Positions 42,188 through 47,126 of a DNA stretch of 47,126 nucleotides are shown here, in pieces. Origin of the DNA: Oscillospiraceae bacterium. Lineage in GTDB: Bacteria > Bacillota > Clostridia > Oscillospirales > Oscillospiraceae. The DNA is taken from assembly GCA_017473225.1 (NCBI GenBank), contig JAFUMG010000047.1:1-47126 (forward strand), read 5' to 3'. Under the pieces are notes generated by a model. That model ran no database searches. It worked only from the letters and a program-made list of their open reading frames with translations, and was not told where the DNA came from. The position numbers were made by a program, and so were the translations under genes. The first letter of the stretch is position 1, and each line of letters opens with the position of its first letter.

Positions 42188-42270
42188 TGTAAACGATGCG
42201 AAAAGTGGTTGCACCCCAACAGTTTTAAGAACCATGTCGATTTGGAGTAGCATCGCGCTTAATGTAAACG
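42179..42270 (+). repeat. 17-bp direct repeat at the sigK/element junction
   Basis: CGCGCTTAATGTAAACG occurs at 42179-42195, overlapping the sigK stop, and again at 42254-42270, with 58 bases between the copies. Candidates: a core attachment site with a remnant between two insertions, or arm-type integrase binding sites at the element end. Confidence 0.65.
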
Positions 42271-42372
42271 GTGGGATATAAACTACATAAGCGACCATTC
42301 ATCACCCCATCACTCATTCCATCGCTCATTCTGTGAGTGCGAATGAGCGATGCCTTATGCTCAAAGAGATTG

Positions 42373-42425
42373 AGCTATCGGAATAATAGTTCTTGCGTGT
42401 ACCATGAAGTATTATTCCGATAGCT
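42373..42425. repeat. 15-bp perfect inverted repeat near the element end
   Basis: AGCTATCGGAATAAT (42373-42387) and ATTATTCCGATAGCT (42411-42425) with a 23-nt loop. Could be a terminator-like stem, a recombinase or regulator site, or a small structured RNA. Confidence 0.6.
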
Positions 42426-42438
42426 TGATAGAAGAAAG

Positions 42439-42463
42439 AATGCGTCCCAACTCGGGACGCATT
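42439..42463. terminator. Hairpin of the AATGCGTCCC family (copy 1)
   Basis: 10-bp stem AATGCGTCCC/GGGACGCATT with loop AACTC, then TTCGTGTTT. One of three related hairpins in the element. Confidence 0.55.
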
Positions 42464-42530
42464 TCGTGTTTATGGTGGTGTTCTTTTTTCAAAACTGCGA
42501 ACAACAAACTGAAGAAGTGTTCCTCAAAAT

Positions 42531-42558
42531 AAAATGCGTTCCAACTGGAACGCATTTT
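42531..42558. terminator. Hairpin of the AATGCGTCCC family (copy 2)
   Basis: 12-bp stem AAAATGCGTTCC/GGAACGCATTTT with loop AACT. Differs from copies 1 and 3 by a C-to-T change matched by G-to-A on the other arm, so pairing is kept. A-rich and T-rich flanks would let it terminate in both directions. Confidence 0.6.
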
Positions 42559-42653
42559 ACATACATGCAAAGACAGGAACGACATATTATGACATACTTT
42601 GCACACTAGATTATGTATAACTATGGTAGTTTATTGTGAGGAGGTAAGTATTC

Positions 42654-42908
42654 ATGAGTCATTTTGATGAATACATAAATAATCTTACAGATTCAATCAC
42701 TGCTGAAGATTTCCCATCAACCTACGATGCATTATTAACAGAAGCAAAAATAACTACGCAAAAGATTCAAGAGCACACAAAACAAATACTAACTAATTTT
42801 GGAGATAAAAAGCATACCCTCCGTGTAGGAAAACTTGTACTTATGTGTGCCAAACTTGAAACTGTTAATGCAAATCTCATTGAAATTAGGCATGAATACA
42901 ACCTGTAG
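42654..42908 (+). CDS. Small hypothetical protein of the mobile element
   Basis: 84 residues, GAGGAGG well placed upstream. Mostly helical, acidic N-terminus (MSHFDEYINN), no membrane segment, no family I recognise. AT-rich codon use unlike the chromosome left of 42188. Its last 23 bases overlap the convergent gene 42886-43335. Confidence 0.6.
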   Translation: MSHFDEYINNLTDSITAEDFPSTYDALLTEAKITTQKIQEHTKQILTNFGDKKHTLRVGKLVLMCAKLETVNANLIEIRHEYNL

Positions 42909-43335
42909 AGTAAAGTAGCTCTTTACATTCTTCCTCAGAATCCTCGTGGTTGGTAATCTCAACAAAACTGTGCAACTTTAAGAACGTCGCTTGCGAGTCA
43001 ATTACTCCTCGCCAGACACTGTTGCCTCCAAACGAAGATGTAAAATCAAGCCTAATCTCCCTAGAATATTTGCTTTGAGATATAGCAAACAATCTATCTT
43101 CGAACAAAGTAAAGTAGGTATCTGAAAGTATTGGAAAATGACGTACTGCTTGGATATGCTTTAAGTAACTATGGAACCATTTGATATCATCAAATGCAAT
43201 TCCTTGCAACTCCAAGTAATCAATAAAACTCTCGCAAGAAACCCAATCAATTTTCCTGGTTCTTGTTTTTTCAGTTAGCTCTTTGCAGATGCTTGAGGAA
43301 CCAGAATGCATCTTAAATGTAAAAGTATTTCTCAT
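42886..43335 (-). CDS. Hypothetical protein of the mobile element
   Basis: 149 residues, start at 43335 with GAGAAGAAAG upstream. Soluble, mixed charge; contains WVSCESFIDYLELQGI and TNHEDSEEECKELL. AT-rich codon use. No recognised family. Being opposite to its neighbours it could be cargo. Confidence 0.55.
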   Translation of the reverse strand: MRNTFTFKMHSGSSSICKELTEKTRTRKIDWVSCESFIDYLELQGIAFDDIKWFHSYLKHIQAVRHFPILSDTYFTLFEDRLFAISQSKYSREIRLDFTSSFGGNSVWRGVIDSQATFLKLHSFVEITNHEDSEEECKELLYSTGCIHA

Positions 43336-43434
43336 ATAACTTTCTTCTCTTTCTTTAGCTCAGTAAAAAACGCCTTTTTATTGATTCTTGTTAATGGGTA
43401 TAAATGGTAGTTTTATCTATAAGTATAAATTTAG

Positions 43435-43460
43435 ACGAGATGTTCATTTGAGCATCTCGT
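43435..43460 (+). terminator. Terminator or attenuator before the replication genes
   Basis: Stem ACGAGATG/CATCTCGT with a 10-nt loop and a run of seven T, 34 nt upstream of the small gene at 43494. It may attenuate a transcript that leads into repA. Confidence 0.7.
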
Positions 43461-43493
43461 TTTTTTATACCTAATTTTAAGGAGTGTATCAAA

Positions 43494-43646
43494 ATGAGCA
43501 AACAGAAGAAACCCTATGTAAAACCCGAAATGACGATCATCCCGGCCGGCTCTCCCAGGTACAACGAAATCATGGCTCTGTTGAAAGCAGAAGATGCCAA
43601 GGCAAAGCAGCAGGAGAACATTCCGCCTCCTGCGAAGCCTAAGTAA
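43494..43646 (+). CDS. Small element-encoded protein (50 residues)
   Basis: AAGGAG eight bases upstream of the ATG. Sequence begins MSKQKKPYVKPEMT, has SPRYNEIMALLKAED in the middle and ends in a Lys/Pro-rich tail. No cysteine, no membrane segment. The frame runs into the repA region with a 24-nt gap, suggesting one operon. Function unknown; of note is the YVKPE motif also found in the precursor peptide at 8627. Confidence 0.6.
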   Translation: MSKQKKPYVKPEMTIIPAGSPRYNEIMALLKAEDAKAKQQENIPPPAKPK

Positions 43647-43670
43647 TTTTCTAATGTGGAGGTGAGCAAT

Positions 43671-44651
43671 TTGCATCCTGCGGTCAGCTTCGATTATTTT
43701 TACGGTAGCGAATCCGAACAGTTCAGCTATTATCGCATCCCCCGACTGCTTGTGACCGGCTATCAGTTCAAAAACTTATCCACAGATGCAAAGCTGCTAT
43801 ATGGCCTTATGCTTGACCGAATGGGCTTGTCTGCCAGAAACGGCTGGTACGATGAAAGAGGCCGGGTATATATTTACTATTCGCTGGAGGAGGTTATGGC
43901 GGATCTGAATTGCGGCCATGACAAAGCCGTAAAAATGCTTGCGGATCTGGATACCGTAAAGGGAATTGGCCTTATTGAACGTGTGAAACAGGGACAGGGA
44001 AAACCGACGATCATCTATGTCAAACAGTTCACCACAAAAACCGTCCCACTTCCTCCGCAGCTCCCGGCAACTGATGAATCACAATCTGCTGAGAGCCGAA
44101 GTCTTGACTTCGGTTTTTCAGAAGTCAAGACTTCGGATAATCAGAACTCTGGACTTCGGGAAATCAGAAGTGCAGACTTCGGAAAATCAGAAGTCCCTAT
44201 ATATAATAATTATCCTTACAGTAATTATCTTGATAAAAGCTATCTTTACCTATCTATCAATCAATCGAATCAACCGATGGATGCGATTGATCGAGAGAAA
44301 GCAACCGCCTGCGTTAAGGAGAATATCGGATACATCGCCTTCCCACAGCAGCAGCGCTCACAGGTAGACGAACTGGTGGAACTAATCGTCGATACTCTTT
44401 GCAGTCCGCAGGCTACCTTCCGGATCGGAGGTGTTCAGTTCAAGCAGTCAATCGTTAAGAAGAGGCTGATTGAACTTGAGCAGGCTCACATCGAGTATGT
44501 GCTGGATGCCATGAGCAAGAACACCACCAAGATCCGAAATATTCGAGGTTATCTGCTGACTACCCTGTACAATGCCCCAACGACCATAGAGCATTACTAC
44601 CAGGCGGCGGTTCAGCATGACCTATACGGACAGCAATCAGGGCGGAAATGA
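43671..44651 (+). CDS. RepA_N-type replication initiator
   Basis: 326 residues from a TTG at 43671, six bases after GGAGGTG; an upstream in-frame GTG at 43656 would overlap that site. The N-terminal ~110 residues show the RepA_N winged-helix pattern: YRIPRLLVTGYQFKNLS, AKLLYGLMLDRMGLS, DERGRVYIYYSLEEVM, KAVKMLADLD. The middle (ESRSLDFGFSEVKTS, repeated as SADFGKSEV) is a low-complexity linker, and the C-terminal ~100 residues resemble the DUF6017-type end of such proteins. It would start replication of the excised element. Confidence 0.85.
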   Translation: MHPAVSFDYFYGSESEQFSYYRIPRLLVTGYQFKNLSTDAKLLYGLMLDRMGLSARNGWYDERGRVYIYYSLEEVMADLNCGHDKAVKMLADLDTVKGIGLIERVKQGQGKPTIIYVKQFTTKTVPLPPQLPATDESQSAESRSLDFGFSEVKTSDNQNSGLREIRSADFGKSEVPIYNNYPYSNYLDKSYLYLSINQSNQPMDAIDREKATACVKENIGYIAFPQQQRSQVDELVELIVDTLCSPQATFRIGGVQFKQSIVKKRLIELEQAHIEYVLDAMSKNTTKIRNIRGYLLTTLYNAPTTIEHYYQAAVQHDLYGQQSGRK

Positions 44652-44679
44652 GGTGAAATAGCTGCCCACGCTGCCCATC

Positions 44680-44704
44680 AATGCGTCCCAACTTGGGACG
44701 CATT
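44680..44704. terminator. Hairpin of the AATGCGTCCC family (copy 3)
   Basis: 10-bp stem AATGCGTCCC/GGGACGCATT with loop AACTT, then TTCC. Lies between repA and parB, so it may act as a partial terminator there. Confidence 0.55.
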
Positions 44705-44736
44705 TTCCATTTCTGGACACTTGAAGGAGGTATTTC

Positions 44737-46698
44737 ATGCCAGAAGCAAAAACCACCCCCGGAGCAGATGCCAAGAAACCGGATGCTCCTGCAAAGACGC
44801 CCGGTACACCCCCAGCCAATGAGCAAAAGTTCCCTGCGGCGCAAGCGCCGAAAGATCCCAAAATCGCCACTCCTGCGGAGAAGAAACCGAATGATCCACC
44901 GAAAGAGCCGCCCAAGGCGCCCCCGGCACCGCCTACCACGCCACCCGCTCCTCCCCCTAAAGAACCGCCCAAGGAGCCGGTGATGAAACCCAATCAGGCC
45001 GAGAATAAGGGCAAGCCTGCTGCTGAGCCGAAGCAAGCAGAAAATCCCAAATCTCCCACCGATGCTAATAAGCCAACGGTAGAGAAGAAGCCCGAAGCAA
45101 AGAATGCGGCACCTGCACCCAAGGCAGCAGTTCCCACCGAGGCGAAAAAGCCGGATGAGAAAAAGTCTGCCGAAAAGAAACCGGATGTAAAAGCACCGGC
45201 AACCGCCCTAAAACCCAAAGCTACCGCAGAGCAAGAGAAACCCGACGAAAAAGCAGATTCCAGCGATATCGCCAAAGGCGCACCCACTGCTGATTCCAAG
45301 AAAAGCGAACCTACTCCCCCTGCCACCGATTCCAAGAAGCCGGAGGATAAGGCCCCGGCTGCTGATCCCAAGGACAAACCTGCAGAAATTCCCACAAAGG
45401 GAGATGGCAAATCCCCTATCACGGTAAGCGGTAAGGATAAGGCAGAAATCCCCGTCGAGCCTAAAGATAAGGCTGCATCCAGCAAGGATGCTCTTGCTGC
45501 CGATCCCAAGAAAAGGGACACGGCGGTGGAGCCGCCCAAGGGCGTGAAAATCACACAGATTTTCGCTGACCGTCTGGAGAAACCCACGCAGGAGGACTTA
45601 AAGAGCCTGCCCATCCCAAAGGAGGGCGAAGGCTTTTCCATGCGCCTGCACCCGGCTTACTTCTTTGAATTTCTGGATCATCCTTTCTCCGTCAACCGGG
45701 AAACCGACGATTACCGGGAACTGTTCGATTCCGTCAAGGAGAACGGCATCAACGAGCCTATCAAGGCCCGTCCCCGTGAGGGCGGCGGTCTGGAGCTGAT
45801 TTCCGGCCATCGCCGTCACGACGTTGCCATGCAGCTTAATTATCCCGTTCCTGTTGTCATTGTGCAGGCAGACGATGACAGCGCCAGAATTGAGGTTGTT
45901 GATGGTAACCTGCATCGAAAGGACATTCCCACTTCCGAGCTGGCCCGGGCCGCAAAAATGAAAATCGAAGCAATGAGCCGCAAGGTAGGCCGCCGCTCCA
46001 AGATGGAGCAGTTGACAAGCCCCCAAAAGCGTACCGATCAGATCGTTGCCGAAGAAATGGGATACAGCCGTACCCAGTTGACCCGCCTTGTCCGCATTGA
46101 TTCTCTTGTCCCGGAAATGAAGCAGATGGTGGATGATAAAAAACTACCGTTCAATGTTGCGGTGGAGCTGTCCTACATGAACGAACAGGAGCAGAAAGAC
46201 CTCGTCGGTGTTATGAAAAAGGAGCAGACCGTTCCCTCTCTGGCACAGGCCCAGCAGATGAAAGAAGCCAGTCAAAAAGCGGCAAAGGCGGCAAAAGAAG
46301 CTGTAAAGGCTCCCAAGCCACCCCTGCAAGTGGTATCCTCACAGACAAAGTCTGAACAAACTCCCACCTCTGTTCCCGGTGCCGCCGATGCAAAAGCTGC
46401 ACCGACTTCTCCTGCTCCTGCCGTACCGATACAGCCTATTTCTGCGGCACCTGCACCGGCTCCGGCTCCCAAGCCACCTGCCCCGGTGGATGCAAAGAAA
46501 TTTGCATCCATTATGAAAAACAAGCCCGAACCGGAATTGAAAGTCACTTTCACCGGAGCCGAGCTGAAGGACTTTTTCCCCGGCAAGACCCCCACCGTCC
46601 CGGAGGTTAAAAGTGCCGTCTTTGAGGCTCTGGGTCTGCGTAAAAAGCTGCATGAAAAACAGGCAAAGAAGCAAGACATTACTTCTCCCGCCCGGTAA
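44737..46698 (+). CDS. ParB/RepB/Spo0J partition protein with long Pro/Ala/Lys-rich N-terminus
   Basis: 653 residues, GGAGGT before the ATG. Residues 1 to about 270 are low-complexity, rich in Pro, Ala, Lys and Asp (PKEPPK, KKPEAK, DSKK units). The ParB core starts near 300: DYRELFDSVKENGINEPIKARP, ISGHRRHD (the GHRR CTPase-type motif), NLHRKDIPTSELA, then a helix-turn-helix TDQIVAEEMGYSRTQLTRLVRI. A second Pro/Ala-rich tract precedes a C-terminal helical end. It should bind parS-like sites on the element and aid its stability. No ParA is in view. The N-terminal extension is far longer than in chromosomal Spo0J. Confidence 0.87.
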   Translation: MPEAKTTPGADAKKPDAPAKTPGTPPANEQKFPAAQAPKDPKIATPAEKKPNDPPKEPPKAPPAPPTTPPAPPPKEPPKEPVMKPNQAENKGKPAAEPKQAENPKSPTDANKPTVEKKPEAKNAAPAPKAAVPTEAKKPDEKKSAEKKPDVKAPATALKPKATAEQEKPDEKADSSDIAKGAPTADSKKSEPTPPATDSKKPEDKAPAADPKDKPAEIPTKGDGKSPITVSGKDKAEIPVEPKDKAASSKDALAADPKKRDTAVEPPKGVKITQIFADRLEKPTQEDLKSLPIPKEGEGFSMRLHPAYFFEFLDHPFSVNRETDDYRELFDSVKENGINEPIKARPREGGGLELISGHRRHDVAMQLNYPVPVVIVQADDDSARIEVVDGNLHRKDIPTSELARAAKMKIEAMSRKVGRRSKMEQLTSPQKRTDQIVAEEMGYSRTQLTRLVRIDSLVPEMKQMVDDKKLPFNVAVELSYMNEQEQKDLVGVMKKEQTVPSLAQAQQMKEASQKAAKAAKEAVKAPKPPLQVVSSQTKSEQTPTSVPGAADAKAAPTSPAPAVPIQPISAAPAPAPAPKPPAPVDAKKFASIMKNKPEPELKVTFTGAELKDFFPGKTPTVPEVKSAVFEALGLRKKLHEKQAKKQDITSPAR

Positions 46699-46709
46699 AG
46701 GTGCTGCCT

Positions 46710-47117
46710 ATGAATGTATTAGTTGTCGAGCCGGGGTACGCCCCCTATGAAAAGGAGATCAATGGACTGGATGAAATGCAGGCAACGGTTGGCGGCCTAA
46801 TCACCGCCAGCTATCCCTACAAAGAGCAAGTTGCAATCGTAAGCAATGACGAAAGTATCTTACTTGGTATGGATTACAACCGAAGTATTCCGGGCGGTTA
46901 CGGTGGTATCTTCGGGCCATTTTTTATCTGTGGTTTAACAGAGGATTCTTTTTGCTCATTGACACCGGAGCAGATGGCCAAATTCAAGAAGGAATACCAT
47001 CATGCTGAAATACTGCTGGGATTCCGGGGCGAAGGGCCTGTTACGCTGAAAGTCCAACCAAAACAGCGTACCGCTACTGACCCACCCCAGAAGAAGCCAA
47101 AAGAACCGGAGTGGTAA
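46710..47117 (+). CDS. DUF3846-type protein of the mobile element
   Basis: 135 residues from the ATG at 46710 (AAAGGTG upstream; in-frame GTG at 46701 less likely), 11 nt after the parB stop. Sequence MNVLVVEPGYAPYEKEI, the central GMDYNRSIPG and FGPFFICG fit DUF3846, common in clostridial conjugative elements. Function unknown. The tail is Lys/Pro-rich. Another gene appears to begin at the very end of the window. Confidence 0.75.
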   Translation: MNVLVVEPGYAPYEKEINGLDEMQATVGGLITASYPYKEQVAIVSNDESILLGMDYNRSIPGGYGGIFGPFFICGLTEDSFCSLTPEQMAKFKKEYHHAEILLGFRGEGPVTLKVQPKQRTATDPPQKKPKEPEW

Positions 47118-47126
47118 TGACTATGC

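Larger units (their letters stand above)
42188..47126 (+). mobile_element. Left part of an integrative conjugative element (incomplete)
   Basis: From the sigK junction on, the genes change to RepA_N-type initiator, ParB and DUF3846 protein, in the order seen in Tn1549/Tn916-superfamily-like clostridial elements. The first 1.3 kb is clearly AT-richer than the chromosome to its left. Integrase, relaxase, type IV secretion and the right end are not in the window, so family and limits remain open. An integrated plasmid is the main alternative. The gap 42188-42653 has no gene and holds the direct repeat, a 15-bp inverted repeat and two related hairpins. Confidence 0.7.

Noticed and set aside
1-47126. 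tRNA or rRNA genes and CRISPR arrays
   Set aside because: None was recognised by eye on either strand; no cloverleaf tail with TTCRAATC next to gene-free space and no regular repeat-spacer pattern was noticed.

Overview
The window looks like the chromosome of a high-GC, low-G+C-phylum (Firmicutes) gut anaerobe of the Oscillospiraceae/Ruminococcaceae type. This rests on S-layer-homology (SLH) anchored exported proteins, strong GGAGG ribosome sites, a sporulation sigma-K gene, clostridial-type capsule genes, host-glycan hydrolases and several families of small palindromic intergenic repeats. The genus cannot be fixed from the sequence alone.

Layout. (1) 1-3617: a phage-baseplate-like protein fused to a metallophosphoesterase (minus strand), divergent from a LicD-family gene. 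(2) 3756-7069: two exported SLH proteins in tandem. (3) 7429-10885: a compact five-gene operon encoding a PqqD-like protein, a membrane-anchored accessory protein, an 83-residue Cys-containing peptide, an HPr-kinase-like kinase and a radical SAM/SPASM enzyme. (4) 10947-16382: a giant SLH sialidase. (5) 16694-20813: polysaccharide genes (CapD/PglF-type dehydratase, LCP ligase, initiating sugar transferase, and a 26-codon stub of a glycosyltransferase). (6) 20819-28968: a nucleotidyltransferase on the minus strand, then a six-gene plus-strand operon (ABC exporter, Ser-His S24/S26 peptidase, CpsB-type phosphatase, Ig-like membrane protein, two Wzz-BY-kinase fusions with Gly-Tyr tails). (7) 28984-32780: a second copy of the peptide module, mostly on the minus strand, with its membrane accessory protein divergent on the plus strand. 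(8) 32852-40530: a giant fibro-slime-domain protein and a GH20 hexosaminidase. (9) 40831-42187: a VanZ-like protein and sigK. (10) From about 42188 to the end: the left part of a RepA_N/ParB/DUF3846-type integrative conjugative element whose junction replaces the 3' end of sigK.

The most interesting system is the pair of peptide modules. Both precursors (8627-8878 and 30977-31237) share a leader motif (K-x-Y/E-x-K-P), four similarly spaced cysteines, a CY-x-TN-like tail and a final Phe-x-Ser. Each is followed by an HprK-like kinase and a SPASM radical SAM enzyme. HprK-like kinases in some lasso-peptide clusters phosphorylate the C-terminal Ser of the precursor, and a nucleotidyltransferase can then decorate that phosphate. 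A nucleotidyltransferase, an ABC exporter and a Ser-His peptidase all lie between the two modules. My inference is a ribosomally made, radical-SAM-crosslinked, C-terminally phosphorylated or phospho-decorated peptide family, embedded in and partly co-transcribed with a cell-surface polysaccharide locus and beside surface glycan-degrading proteins. The chemistry and the function are unproven.
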